A stretch of 64,000 bases of DNA from Fremontodendron californicum (GCA_030761205.1 JAULJL010000001.1:35721145-35785144), one strand, 5' to 3'; positions 46,099-59,310 are shown, counted from the stretch's first letter. Notes: a model not told the origin generated them from the letters alone. Made by a program: numbers and translations.

Positions 46099-48609
46099 TG
46101 CCTTTTTTTTTCCGTTAAAAATCTGCTCTTAGGCAAGAAAGCTAAACTGCCACCAAAATAAAATAAAAAAATTTCTATTTGTTTCTACTAAATTGTTAAA
46201 GCATTTTGCTAATAATTATTAAATTAATATACTATTTATAAAAAAAATATTACATTGAATGCAGCATTTGATAATTTTATTTATCATTTTTTAATACATT
46301 GAATGAGGATATTATATATATATATATATATAATATAATAGGATACATGTTGATTGGATAAATGTGTGTTGATATAAACGTCTAGGTGGACATGTGCGTT
46401 TAATAACACCTGAGATAATATTTATAATAGGTTTTAAATTAGATAAATATATTTAATAAATAAATTATTTAAATTCAAGATAATTATTTTATCTTCTCAA
46501 ATTATTTGAATTCAAAAACTCTCTATAATTTTTAACCGTGTTAGTTTTATTTTGGATTATATTTTTGTAATTGGTTCTGTTTTTGTTTACACCCAATCTT
46601 GATTTTAAATTTTCATGTGTTAATTCTATGTTATCAACATTTGTTTTAACTAATTTAGATTTCAAATAATTAAATAGATAAAATATCTATTTAAAATCAA
46701 AATTAAATTACAAAAAATTTATACTTATATAAGAATTTTCCTAATTGAGAAAAATAAATAAAATTCTCATATTTCACCTAAATTTAAAAAGAAGATAGAG
46801 ATAGAATATTTACAATCTCATTATTTTTATTATTTTAAAGTTGCTGATTCTCAGAATTATTATTTCGACATGGTAACAAATGTAGTAGGATTACTTGCAA
46901 CTGTTTTTGGTGATAAAATTTTGATTATTAGATTAGACAAATGTTATAACAAATGTTAGACCTTACTTCTCCTTTTCAGGATTGCCTCTATTTGATTGCA
47001 CAAGTTGAATAGCACATTATGTTGATTGATTGTGTTTTCATGCTAATACAGATGTATTTTACTTGATTAACAGGGAGACATATTGGAGAAAAAAAGGAAG
47101 ATAAACAAGAAAGAAGGTAGAGTTTGTATTTTACATGATAAACAGGGAGAGAGATTGGAGGAAAAAAAGGATAAACAAGAAAGAAGGTAGAGTTATCTAT
47201 CAAGGATTTTTTTTATTTTTTTATGTAGAGGTCCAAATAGAGTGATATATAATCAATAATTCTCTTCCTTTTAGTTAATTTTAAGATGACTTAAGCAGTT
47301 AAGCTTTTTCTTTTTGATTATTGTTAATTATGATTGAATAAAGGGTTTTGCTCAGTGTGCAACTCAAACAATTTTTGTTTGCTACATCACCTCCAGGATT
47401 GATCGGGAAGAGCATATGAAATGCTTTTTATGGTTAGATTATAATTATATATGTATGGACTCTTTTTTTAAGATATTATCTTATCTGCAATTTAATTATT
47501 ATTTTTTATTATTATATATGTTGTCTATTTTTAATTTTTGGACAACTCTGTAACGAAGGATGAATTTTAATATTCATATTTTTTTTTCTCGATAGTTAGC
47601 TCTAGGAATGAGATTTTGATTAAATTGCTTTTAAAATTGTCATGTTTGCAGCAAATTTTTGGACAACTCATTGTTAAAGTATTTCTGCTTTCAGGTTATT
47701 AGTTTGGACATTATAAATCTATTGGAGTTGCTTATGAAGCTATCATTTTCTGTTATTGTATTAAAAATATTTTTAGTTTCAATATTTTCAGTTTCTTATT
47801 TTTTACATGTTATCTTAATTTTAGGCACTTAGCTACTAAATTAGGCGTTTAGTATTATAACACTAATAATTCACATTTTAATGAATTGTGATAGCCATTT
47901 GTGAAGACATTTTATTAACCCTTAGGAACTTTATTATTTTGATTGTTTTTGTACTCACTATATCAAAATTATGTTCTTTTTAATTAATTTTTCTATCTCA
48001 ATAGCATTGTTTATAATTTTATCAATTTTTTATTAAAAGCTTTAATTTACTTATGAATATATGTATTTTATTTATACTTTGAATATGTAAAAATTAAATA
48101 ATATTAGTTTATATATTTTATATACATATTTAAATAAATTTAATCCGTGTATCACACGTAAGCTGGTTATTATATATAATAACATTTGTTAACAAAATCC
48201 TTTGTTAAAAGATAAGAATATAGCTGTCATTTTGGGTACATAACAAGGGTAATCTTGTCTTTTCGGAATGGTTAATCCAGCTAGGTTAGGCAGGCAAGAA
48301 TGAGCCCATTAAAATTATTGGGCGTAGACTAGCTACTGATGAAGCCCATTACATATGGGCCTGTAAAGCCCGGATAGTCTTTTCAGATCATCTTGAAGGT
48401 TGTCTTAAGAAATTTCCTAAATAAAACGCAAAAGATGCAGAGAATACACAAACACTAATTGAAAGGAAATAATTAATCATTTTTTTATTTATATTTGAGG
48501 TTATTAGATATTGAATCTGAATTATTGAAATTAAAAATCTAATATTTTATCCACAGATCACACTATTGTTGGTGATTTTATATTTGCTTTTAGTTTTTAA
48601 ACACTAATT
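46099..48609. other. AT-rich region, possible old Helitron, no gene seen
   Basis: An (AT)n run lies at 46314-46333. At about 48147-48165 the sequence CCGTGTATCACACGTAAGCTGG forms a small hairpin followed by CTGG-T, a possible Helitron 3' end (CTRR rule). The matching 5' end was not located. An imperfect tandem repeat of about 75 bp (GGGAGAGAGATTGGAGGAAAAAAAGG…) is at 47070-47200. Confidence 0.35.
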
Positions 48610-49215
48610 ACAATTAGTATTTATTGTCACATGCATTACACGTGAATACTCGTTATTTTATCTGTTATTGAACATATAATTATATATTTTACAAATGAAA
48701 TAAACTAATAAATTATACATTAAACTAATAAATTATACGTTATTGAAATTTGCATTAACATGTAAAATTTATTCATGCAAATTATATCAAATTAATATAA
48801 AGTGCATTATTTTTAATGTCAATGTGAAATTAAACTTATGAAGATAAAGAAATTGAGTGTAAACTTTAATTTTATTTATTTATTAAATAAATTCAATTAC
48901 TTTTAAGGTGAGTGAAAAATTAGAACCCTGAAGATAAAACAATTTTTTTGTTTATCAAATGAATTCATTTACTTTTTAAGGTTAATGATAAATTAAAACT
49001 CTCAAAATAAAACAATTTAATGTAAACTTTAACTTTTTAAAGTTGTTATCAAATAAATCTATTTAATAAAAATATTTTAATAAAAGTAAAATCCATACTT
49101 ATATACTAGATAAATCTCATTAATAATAAAAAATAATTTATAATAATAATTTAGAAATATAGTAACAAAGATAATCATTTTTAAAGACATTTTACATCCG
49201 TGTTTTTATATATAT
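48610..49215 (-). repeat. Helitron-like repeat copy
   Basis: Same family as 23451-25390. It opens with TATTTATTGTCACATGCATTACACGTGAATACTCG, continues with ATTGAACATATAATTATATA and TTTGCATTAACATGTAAAATTT, and closes with ACATCCGTGTTTTTATATATA. On the minus strand this gives a Helitron-style 5' end and a hairpin 3' end, with the terminal CTAG decayed. It is AT-rich and non-coding. Confidence 0.5.
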
Positions 49216-49246
49216 TATAAATAAATCTTACTTATATATTGGATAA

Positions 49247-50159
49247 ATATTTGTTGGAAATAGCGTGGCAGCCCATAATAAGCATTCACAACATGCACTC
49301 GGGAATAAGAGAAAAAGAGAACACAATATTTTTAACGTGGTTCAGCCCTTCTTGGCCTACGTCCACGATCCCTAAAGGGAAACATACTTCACTAAGAAAG
49401 AATTTCAGCTTGTAACTTTTGAACAGATAAAGCTACAAACCCTCCTACAACGCAGTTGTAGCTTTTGCACGGATAAAGCTACAAACCTTCTTACAACACA
49501 CTTGTAGCTTTTGCACGGATAAAACTACAAACCTTCTTACAACACACTTGTAGCTTTTGCACGGATAAAACTACAAACCTTCTTACAACACACTTGACTC
49601 ACCAGCCATAAAGCCTCAATACAACTTCTACTTAAGTGTGTAGAGTCTCTATCACAAGGGGTGGTGGTGGTTCTCTCCCAAAGGCCAAAGCTCCTACTTA
49701 TAGTTGAGCACTCCTCTTGGCTAACATAACTACTCAATGTGGGATGAGTACTCTACTTGACTTAACCAAGTTAAGTAACGTGGAATGATCACTCCTCATA
49801 GCTCAGAACTTTTTGTTTCAGAGGGTGAATCTATCAAACTCGATCAACCATTAACAATTAATCCTAATGTGGGTGGATTTGGTCAGGGGGATGCAGAAAT
49901 GGTACTTCAAGATCCATTACATGTCCAAGGTCTTTTGTTCTTCTTGGCATCTATTGTTTTTGCACAAATCTTTTTGGTTCTTAAAAAGAAACAGTTTGAG
50001 AAGGTTCAACTGTCCGAAATAAATTTCTAGATTCGTGGATTTATCAACATCAAATTTGTAAAAAAATAACAAATTTTCCCTGGCAATTAGGTTAGGTATG
50101 ATGAAAAAAAGTATGAAAAGTCTTTTGTGGAACTTAGACTCAATATACCCAACAATAGT
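49247..50159 (-). mobile_element. Solo LTR of a TRIM-like element, carrying inserted plastid DNA
   Basis: On the minus strand the LTR would run from TGTTGGGTATATTGAGTC at 50154 to ATTTCCAACA at 49252. It resembles the TRIM LTR at 31289 (TGTTGAGTATTTTTGAGTC, CCCACAT, TATAAGTAG) and holds its own tandem repeat of GATAAAACTACAAACCTTCTTACAACACACTTGTAGCTTTTGCACG-type units (49405-49600, about 46 bp). Flanks ATATT and ATAGT match 4 of 5. No second LTR or primer site is next to it. The LTR is interrupted at 49786-50126 by a plastid fragment. Confidence 0.68.
49786..50126 (+). other. petA: Nuclear plastid DNA (NUPT): 3' end of chloroplast petA
   Basis: Positions about 49797-50030 encode the C-terminal part of cytochrome f in frame to its stop: SELFVSEGESIKLDQPL, NPNVGGFGQGDAEMVLQDPL, the membrane anchor GLLFFLASIVFAQIFLVL and KKKQFEKVQLSEINF. 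The following 96 bp look like petA 3' flank. It lacks the heme-binding N-terminal domain, promoter and start, so it cannot act as a gene here. GTGGAA occurs at both junctions (49780-49785, 50127-50132). The frame is open with few changes, suggesting a fairly recent transfer, though the first 18 bp diverge. Confidence 0.88.
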
Positions 50160-50966
50160 ATTAATAATAAATTTTTTTACTTATGTAATAATAAAAAATA
50201 ATTATAATGACAAATTAGAAAGACAATGAACAACAATAATCATTTTTGTCAATTCAAAAAAAAAAATAGATCCATGCTTTTATATATACTAGGTTTAGCT
50301 ACATGTGTGTTGCACGTGGATGATAAATCATGTAATTAATATATATCAAAAGAATATAATTTTTCTCTTTAAAAAAAATTAAATTAAATTAAATTTTTTG
50401 AAACATATTATTGAAATCTTAGTTGAATTTTTTTTTTTTAAAAATAAAAATGAAACTTAAGAATATTTCTAATAACACTAAATTTAAACCTTACCTAATT
50501 CCCCAATCGAAGCTTTGCCAAGTATGTGTTAATCGAGAAATAATTACTCTTAGGAAAGCACCAACCAATGTAATGCTCCCACAATTAGCTAATTTATATA
50601 TAAGTTCGTGAAGTTATATCCTAAGCCTTAGCATAATATAATCACTATAGCTAGCATTAGCATAATATAATCACTATAGCTAGCATTCTTGATAGAATTA
50701 GATAAGAAATTGAAATTTTCATGAATGCAAGTCAGATAGCAAAAGGGGCAAACTATATATTTTAGAGACGTAATTGTATTGATATTACAATTTATAGCAA
50801 ATAGTCTCCTCCAATACATGCAGTAAAGCATAATAAAACTCGTTAGAAATCTTGTACTTTAAATTAGACTAATTCAATTTCTAAATCAACTTATCTTTAA
50901 TGAAATTAAATTAGAGAAAGTATAAGAGGAACTGTTTTCAGCCGATAACACAAAAAATTACACATA
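50160..50966. other. AT-rich spacer with Helitron-like end and a small tandem repeat
   Basis: At about 50270-50325, ATCCATGCTTTTATATATACTAG next to GTTTAGCTACATGTGTGTTGCACGTGG looks like two Helitron-type termini meeting. A perfect 28-29-bp tandem pair GCATAATATAATCACTATAG… lies at 50631-50687. No gene was seen. Confidence 0.4.
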
Positions 50967-53417
50967 TATATTGTCGCAACCTAAAAAATAACAAGTCTCA
51001 TCGCGAGACTTTATATTCGTTAAGCGTGACATTAGAAAACAGAGGAAAAGATGACTTAATTCCTCTTGAAACAAAATGAGAGCTTGAAAACGATCTCGGA
51101 AAAAGACATGGAGTCGCCACCAATCTTTTTTTGGCTAGGTGTGATCGGCCACCTATTAAAACCGATTTTGTAAAATATTTTAAAATTAATTAAAATATTT
51201 TTTAAAAATCAATTTCAAGTATGCGTTTTTAAACCAGAGAAAATCAAAGAAGCGGGTTCGGGACTCGGTTACGTGCGGGGAAGGATTAGCACCCCCATAA
51301 CGCCCGTTTAAAACGGTACCTTATTAATCGTGTGATATATCAAGTCTCGGTGAAAAGTTGGTTTTAAAATTTGGTATTTCAAATTAATTCCCAATTTAAA
51401 GAAAAATAATACCATTTTTATTTGAAAATGATTCGGAATTGATTAATTCAAAATTTTTCTATATTCTCCGACAAACGTGGCAAAATATAGAAATTTTTAT
51501 TAATTTGAAAAAAATTTCAAATCATTCTCCTTTTTTGAAAGAAATATATTCCTTTATTAATAATAATTGATGATGTCCTCCCCAGCAGACCCCTTGGCCG
51601 AATGGCCTAGAATTCTCTAGAAGAATGTTGTCATTTTTTTAAACCAATTTTGCATCCAAAAGCCTTTAATCCAAGATGCTTTTTATGAAAAATTTCCACC
51701 TTTAGATTAAGGAATCAGCATCTCACTAATTCAGCTGTTAGAAATATGATGTCATTATAGTGACATCATGCATTAGTTTATGTGTCACAATTACAAAGGC
51801 TTGTTAAGAAAAATAACTAACTTCCTATCCACTCTTGGCCCTTAGATGCAAGAATTCAGCAAAATCATTCTTCAACATGGGATTGGCCAGCTGACCCTTG
51901 GAATTCCAGCCCAATCTTCATTTTTTTAATTGCAAGAAAAGCCCTCTTCGAATTTTTCGATAAAATGATCTTTTTGGCCGCCAAACCTAATTAAATAGCA
52001 AACGGACTCCAAATCCAAATTTTATTTTTTTCAATACTTCCTAAATGATAAAAAATTGAATTTTGAAAGTTTCCATAATTTTTCGAGCCCATTTGCTATT
52101 TTTCTCGAATTTTATTTCCAAAATTGCCCTTTAATGCACCCGAACTTTTACCATTTTTCAAACGAGCTCCGAATTCGGATTTTTCTTCACCAATCTCTTC
52201 CAAATAATTTAAAAGTGAGATCTGGAATTTTGGGAATTTTTGGAGCTCATTTGCTATTTTTCGAGATTTATCTTCTTGAATTTCAGCTTAGTGGGCCCGA
52301 AATTTGCCATTTTGTAAACGAACTCCGAATCCAGATTTTTATTCTCCAATCTCTTCCAAATAATTTAAAAGTGAGATCTGAAAGTTTTGAGAATTTTTGG
52401 AGCTCATTTTCTATTTTTCCGGGATTTAAGTTCTGAAATTTCAGCTTAGTGGGCTCGAAATTTGTCATTTTGCAAACGAAATCCGAATCCGGATTTTTCT
52501 TCGCCAATCGCTTCCAAATGATTTAAGATTGAGATTTGAAAGTTTTGGGATTTTTTGGAGCTCATTTACTATTTTTCCCGAAACTTCCAAGTTAGCCCTT
52601 TTACCTTCGAAGCCCAGTTTTATTCAAAACAAGTCCGATTTTCAGATTTTCTTTTTCTGTGCCTTTTTCATATATTGAATTGGAGTTGGTCCAAAAACGC
52701 CCAATTTGTACGATCAAATTCCCTTCCATTTTGATTTTTCCTTTTTTCAGTATCGAAAATTTCTTAATTTTTCCATTTTTCCTCCAATCGGCTCTTTTCT
52801 TGGAAATACTTCAAACTGAGCCTTGGGCTATCCTTGTTTACTTACTCCTCATCAATTAGGGGCTTTAGTTTTACCAAATCGGGCCACTTCTGCAATTTTC
52901 CCAAATTTCACCAAAATCCACCAAAAACCCTAATTCTCGGTTTTCTTCCAAATTGACTTTTTCTTCAGTTTTGGCTCCAAATGGCCTCTCCATTATCCGT
53001 AGTCATTGCTTATCTTTCATTCGAAACCTCCAATTTTGACCGATTTGATCGTTTAAGCACTTTTCTCCAAATTTTTCGAACTAGGGTTTCTTTTCTACTG
53101 AATCTCCGTAACCCACTTCCGGACTCCATATCTTTCATTATAGACCTCGGATTATCAAAATTCTTTCACCATTTTTCAATTGAACTTTGAATCTTGATTT
53201 TGAATGTGGGTTGACTTTTTTAGTAGTTGACTTTTCGAGGTTGACTTTTTCGGAGTTGACTTTTTTACGATTGACTTTTTATGCCTGCTTTCTTAAACTA
53301 AGTCTCAGAGTACCACCTGTAGGATGAGAAAAGCCTTTTCGCATTCTGAAACATCACTTTAGGAAGAAAACATACCTGATTTAGTGGTCCGGGACAAAAT
53401 TAGGTGTCTACATATAT
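50967..53417. mobile_element. Solo LTR, 2.4 kb, internally deleted relative of the 5.0 kb solo LTR
   Basis: LTR 50972-53412 runs TGTCGCAACC…GGTGTCTACA, with a 5-bp TATAT on both sides (50967-50971, 53413-53417; A/T-rich, so weaker proof). It is collinear with 5032-10075 except that about 2.8 kb is missing after GATGTCCTCCCCAGCA (near 51585). It resumes at CCCCTTGGCCGAATGGCC. Shared parts include GTCGCCACCAATC, GGGGAAGGATTAGCACCCCC and the 3' TTGACTTTTT-rich stretch (53210-53280). No adjacent coding region. Short open frames are not genes. Confidence 0.85.
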
Positions 53418-56192
53418 ATATTAGTTTCTTAAAAAAAGTTTGCATCAATTATAGAGGAAGTTTGAGATTTTCTCCACACTTTTAACTAATTTATAAATGT
53501 TAGCCACAAAACAAAGTTTAAGTTTTAAAGCTTTGTGTGGTTTGAAAATCAGCTTCCTTTTTTATGTTTATGATCAATATATATGCCCATAAGTTATCCA
53601 TCCAAGTAGTGCAAATTGGCTAAGCAACATATCAAAAAAGAAAAATAATATCTCACTATTTGTTTTGCATTATATGTACTTGCGAACAAAAGAAAAAACA
53701 TATATCTGTTTAGCAGGGTTCCATAAAAATTAGAGTATAATAGGTTATTACAAATAGGGTTTAAAAATTAATATAAATTAAAATTTAGATAGATCATAAA
53801 AGCAATAGAATCAGCTTATTGTGTAAAATAAATATGTTGCAAATAAGGTTAAAAAATAATAAAAATTAAAACTTAGATGTATATCATAAAAGCAATAGAA
53901 TGAGCTTACTCTGTAAAAAAAGCAATATCGCAATATTAGAATGCTAATGCAAACAAAAGTTCTCAAAATAAATTAATCATAACTTCCATCTTTATATACG
54001 GAGACTTAATTAGGGTTTTTCTATTAACTCTACTTTGATTAGGATGCAAATAATAATAATAACTAATAAAATAATTAGGCCTAAAACGGAAGATGCAAAT
54101 AATAATTAGGCCTAAACTAATTAGGTTTCATTAAAAATTTGTAGTAGCCTCAAAAGAAAATAGATTTTTTTAAGAAAAATTTAATAAACCATTATCAAGG
54201 ATAAAATAGTTTTAAAAAAATTAATAAATTATTATTAAGGATAAAATAATTAAATTTTAACATTAAGGATAAAATAATTAATTTAAAAATTAGCAAGGTA
54301 TAGTAATATTATTTATTTAACTTTTGTATTTGAAAATAAAGAGAATGAATTTAAATTGAAGACTCACGAATCAAAAATGGATCTTTAATAACGATTGTAA
54401 ACTTAAACAAACAAATAATATAACATCAATTATCTTATGGCTTGAATTCCATCATTTGCAATTTTTTTTTTTAATTTCAGATTACAACCTCCTTTATACA
54501 AAAAAAAAAAAAGACTGATTAAGGCCATTCAAATCTCAACACAGAGAACTTCAAATCGTAAAATAATTTCTTGATCGAGTGATCATCAGCCAACTAAAGA
54601 AATATGTAGACTGAATTTTCTTTTCAGATAATATATATTTGTCAAAAAATGTTGGACATAACTATTCAAGGATAAGAATTAGGTCTAAAACGGAAAGATG
54701 CAAATAATAGTTAGGATTAATTAATGATTCATAGTAGCCTATAAGAAAATTAGATTTTTATTAAAAGAAAAAAAATCATTATCAAGGATAAAATTGTTAA
54801 GAAAATCAATAAATCATTATTAATGATTTGTAGTAGTTTATTAGAAAAATTGACTTTTTATTAAAAAAAAAATCATTATCAAGGATAAAATAGTTTAAAT
54901 ATTAGTAAATCATTATTAAGGATAAAATAACTAAATTTTAGTATTAATGATAAAATAGTTCATTTTAAAAATTAGCAAGGGTATATATGTTAAAATAATT
55001 AAATTTCAGCATTAAGGATGAAATAGTTAATTTTAAAAATTAACAAGGGCATATATATCAAAATAATTAAATTTCAGTATTAAGGTGTACGCACAAATTT
55101 CATGTCACAAATATTACAAAGAAAATATGGAGTCAAATAATAATTTTATTTATCAAAAGTTGAAAGTTATAATCTTTGGGAATTCTTACAGATAAAAAAA
55201 AAAATCTTTTGGTTCTTTTCTTCGTAGGAAATTTTTGTTTCAAGGGTCTTTTGACTTGTTCTTGAATCAATTAAATTTGTTTCAAGGGTCTTGATGATTT
55301 GATTTTGAAATTTATTTCAAGGGTTGAAGATTTGATCTTGAAATTTGATTCAGTGGTCTTGAAAGACTTGATCTTGAATAATATTTGCTTCAAGGGTCTT
55401 TGAGACTTAATCTTGAAATTTACTTCAATTTTATCCAAAATTTAGGAAATTTTGAAAATCTTAGAATTTGGTCCCAAATTTAGGGACTCTTGGAATTGTT
55501 GAAATTTGATCTCAATTTAGAGATTCTTAGATCTTCATATCTTCTTTCTTGGACTTGATTGATGAAAATTTGAAAATTTTGTTCTTCAGATCTTTTTTCC
55601 CAAATTGTTTTCAGTTTTTTTTTTTATCTTCAAGACTTGATCTTGAGAAAGAAAAGCAACTTCTTGAGAATTCTTGAGAACATGCACAGAATGTGTTATT
55701 TAAAATTTCTTCAATTCTTCAATTTTTTAGGGCCTGATTCTTGAGACTTTGGGGTGGCTTAGAATCTTCAAAATCTTCTTCTTCTCTTCATGCTTGTGAA
55801 TTGTGTTGAATGACTTAGAGGATGTCCCAATTTATAGTGCTAGTCTCTTACGTGAGATAGAGTTCTAAAAGGATTTACATTCTTTTCAAAGGAGTTCTAA
55901 AAAGACTTTAATTGGATAACACATGAATTCTGGCAATTTGATTGGTCAAAATTAAGAATTTATCTTTAAATTATTTTTATTAAATTTAAAGATAAATTGA
56001 ATGACTCATAGTTGAATTTTGATTAAACAAAAATTCCTTAATTAAAAGAAATTTCATCTACATAAGGATAAGATGGTTAATTTTAAAAATTAGTAAGGGT
56101 ATATATGTCATTCACTATTTGTAATTTTGGAGTTGGTGTTTTTATATATAGTTAAGTATAATTATAGATTATTGATTATAGATAATAACTAG
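53418..56192. other. AT-rich region with degenerate repeats, no gene seen
   Basis: At 54020-55080 a motif AAATTAGCAAGGGTATATATGTCAAAATAATTAAATTT-like recurs several times, with ATTATCAAGGATAAAATAG words. At 55230-55420 TTTCAAGGGTCTTGA-like words recur about six times. The sequence 55500-55860 resembles LTR material of an unidentified retroelement, but no ends could be defined. Confidence 0.4.
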
Positions 56193-59100
56193 TGTCATAA
56201 CGGCTTTTTTGACCGCTAAGACGAATTTGAAAACAAAATGGAGTCGCCACCAATCTTTTTTGTAGGTGTGATTTGCCACCTATTAAAACCGGTTTTAGTA
56301 AAATATTTTAAAATTAATTAAAACATTTTGTAAAACCAATTTCGAAGTCCGCGCTTTGAACCAGAGAGAAAAACAAAATTGGGTTCGGGAGTCCTTGCGG
56401 GGAGGATTAGCACCCCCGCAACGCCCGTTTAGAAAACGGTACCATTTAATCACGTGTCATCTTAAGTCTCGATTTAATGGACTTGACATCGGCATTTAAA
56501 ATTATTTCTCTTTTTATTTTTTATTTTTATTTTTAAAACACAAACATGTTTATTATTTGGACTTTTTGAATTATTATTATCTTTTGAAAATGAAATTGAA
56601 CGTAAACTTATTATCGAGAATACTCATTAAATATTCCCAATACTCTTGGTGGTATTTAACGAGATCCTATCACCTCAAGATATCTTAAGAATCACAACTG
56701 TGATATCCTTCGAATTCCGTCGTCGGCAATTTACATCCAATTTTTTATTTAAATACGTATGATGCAAATATTTAAACATGGAATGTACACGGCTAAGCAT
56801 ATAAGACATATGATTAAATACATAATTTCACGATTAAACATACGAAGCGTAGTACTTAACACGAGCGTGGCAAAATATCGAACTCGTAAATATTCATTAT
56901 TTGTTCATTCTTTTTATTTTGATGATTTCCATAAACGAAAACGAATTTTTGTATTGAGCATATCGCTAAATATTCCCACTACTCGTGGTGATACTTAGCG
57001 AAATTCTCTCCCCTCGGGATATCTCGGGAATCACAACCGTGACGTCCTTCAAATTTCGTCGTCGGCAAATCCGTATTCACCTATTTTTATTTAAATGCGA
57101 ATGATGCGAATATTTAAATATGGAATGCACACGATTTAGCATATAACATGTACGAATAAAGGCCTAATTATACGATCAAATACATGACATAATGTTCAAA
57201 AACACGAGCATAACGAAATATCAGATACGTAACATTCACTATGTATTTATTTATATTTTGACTAATTCCATTTTTTGGTGAAAACGAAATTTTGTGTCGA
57301 GCATATCGCTAAATACTCCCACTACTCGTGGTGATATTTAGCGAAATTCTCTCACCTCGAGATATCTTAGGAATCACAACCGTGACGTCCTTCGAATTCC
57401 GTCGTCGGCAAATCCGTATTCATCCTTTTTGTTATACGAATGCACGTGATGCGGACAAAAACAATAATAATAATAAATAAAAAAAAGTGCAAAGTGCAAG
57501 AAATTTATTTATCTTGAAAATTCATTCATTTTTTGTTTTACTACTAATATTTTTAATTTTTATCATTTTTTTGCTCATTTTTTATTATTTTTTTATCTAT
57601 TTTTTTTTACTTTTATCATTATTTTATTATTATTATTATTTTTTTTACTTTTATCCTTTTTATATTTTTTTATTTTTACTATTATCATATTTTTATTTTT
57701 TTATTATATTCATTTTTATTTTTATTCATTATTATTTTTTTATTTTTTTTATTTTTCACTTTTATCAATATTTTTACTTCCACTAATATCATATTTTTAT
57801 TATTTATTTTTTTACTCTCATTTTTACTAATATCATATTTTTTATTTTTTTTATTAATTTTTACGATTATCATATTTTATTATTTTATTTATTTTTTTAC
57901 TCGTATCATATGTTTTATATTTTATTATTTTTATTTTATTACTACCATATTTTTTTTTATATCATATTTTTTATATTTTTATATTCTAATAACATCATAT
58001 TTTTTATTATTTTTTTATATTTTTATTAATACCATATTTTTTATTATTTTTTTACTATTATCATTTTTATATATATTTTTTTATTTTTTACTATTATCTT
58101 TATTATTTTTTTTATTTTTTCATTTATTATACTTTTTACTTATTATTATTATTATGTTATTATTATAAAAACAATTAAAAAAAACTAATATATATATAAA
58201 TATATATATATATATAAAAGAAAAAAAACAACAAAAAAAAAACAAAAAACCAAAAAATCGGGTCGAGTCCACACGCGGGTCCCGTGACCCGACCCGCTTG
58301 AAAAAAAAATTTACATACGGGTCGGGTCCAAGCACGGACCCACGCGCGGGTCCCTGGACCCGACCCACTAGCTGGTATTTAAACCCAGCTTTTTTTTTTT
58401 GCCATTTTTTTTATCTATTTCAGAAGAAAAAAAAAATTTCCTTTCACCTTCTCTGAAGTCTCCCCAAACCGTCGCCGGAGCTCCGATGCGGGCTCAAAAC
58501 GATCCTCCTCGCCTCCTCGTTCCCGATCTGCAGATGGTTTCGACCAAAACCGAACCCTAAACCGTAGATCTAGGCCCAAACCTTTCGAACCCTTCCACTT
58601 CCAAACCAAAAAAAAAAAAACCAGATCTTCACCTTTTGTTGTTTTTTTTATTCTTTTGTTGTTTTTTCTTTTGGGTTATGGTTTTTTGTTTCTTTTTGCT
58701 GGTTTTTTGCTGCGATTGTGCATTTTTTTTTGCAGGTATTGTTGAAGGTTTTTTTTTTTGGAACCCTCTTCCTTTCGGTTTCAATTGAAAGGGGTTTTTA
58801 AAGGGGGGGTCGGTGGCGTGTAGGGTTGGCTTGAGTATGGGGAAAGGGCTAGGTGGTTAGGGGGTTGAGTGAGGGGTTTGGGTCCTATCCGGTTTGGGGG
58901 TGGCTATGGAGGCGTGTGGGGGTGGGTTTAGCAGGTAGGGGCTGTTTTAGGGTGGCTGGTGGTTGGGTGGCGTGTTGGCTGGTGGTGGCGGCATGGGGGG
59001 TGGCTGTTGCAGGAGGGCTAGGGTTTTGGGGATAGGGGTGGGCCTGTTTGGTAACAGGCCCTATTGGGCTAGATGAAAAAAAAGGGCCTGTTGGGCCTAC

Positions 59101-59216
59101 TGGTTAGCAGGCCCGATTTGGCCTGCTTGGCTAGCAGGCCCAAACGGGCCTTGGGTGAGCTTGTAGAAGGCCCGGGTCGGGTTCAGATCCGATCCGAGCC
59201 AAAAATAGTTGCAACA
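56193..59216 (-). mobile_element. 3' LTR of the Tat-lineage Ty3/gypsy element
   Basis: On the minus strand the LTR starts TGTTGCAACTATTTTTGGC at 59216, directly after a polypurine tract, and ends GCCGTTATGACA at 56193. Its distal 270 bp are related to the two solo LTRs (GGAGTCGCCACCAATC, ATTAAAACCGGTTTT, GGGGAGGATTAGCACCCCC), but its other end is different, so it is a sister family. Inside are three units of about 340 bp (56630-57430), a nearly pure T/A stretch (57530-58140), and G/C-rich blocks with GGGTCGGGTCC words (58260-58370, 58800-59150). The partner LTR lies right of the window. Confidence 0.78.
56630..57430. repeat. Three tandem subrepeats of about 340 bp inside the Tat LTR
   Basis: Each unit has TATTCCCACTACTCGTGGTG, TTAGCGAAATTCTCTC, GGGATATCTCGGGAATCACA and GTGACGTCCTTC followed by CGTCGTCGGCAA. 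These cores are at about 56633-56735, 56970-57072 and 57315-57417. The spacer between cores is A/T-rich with ATGCACACGAT words. Confidence 0.82.
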
Positions 59217-59230
59217 GCTGCCCCTCTTTG
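59217..59230 (-). other. Polypurine tract of the Tat element
   Basis: The minus strand reads CAAAGAGGGGCAGC immediately before the LTR start TGTTGCAACT. It is the expected primer for plus-strand DNA synthesis and fixes the LTR boundary. Confidence 0.75.
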
Positions 59231-59310
59231 CACATTGCTGAGAATCAGGAATAGGGCAAAGACATGAGCAACGTTTTTGTCTGGGATTGTGCATGCGTTT
59301 GTTCTAGGAG

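Noticed and set aside
49785..50030. Functional petA gene
   Set aside because: Only the C-terminal third is present, without the heme-binding domain, and it sits in a nuclear retroelement.
57487..57786. 99-codon Phe/Ile/Tyr-rich frame
   Set aside because: It is a translation of TTTTTATTATT low-complexity DNA in an LTR.
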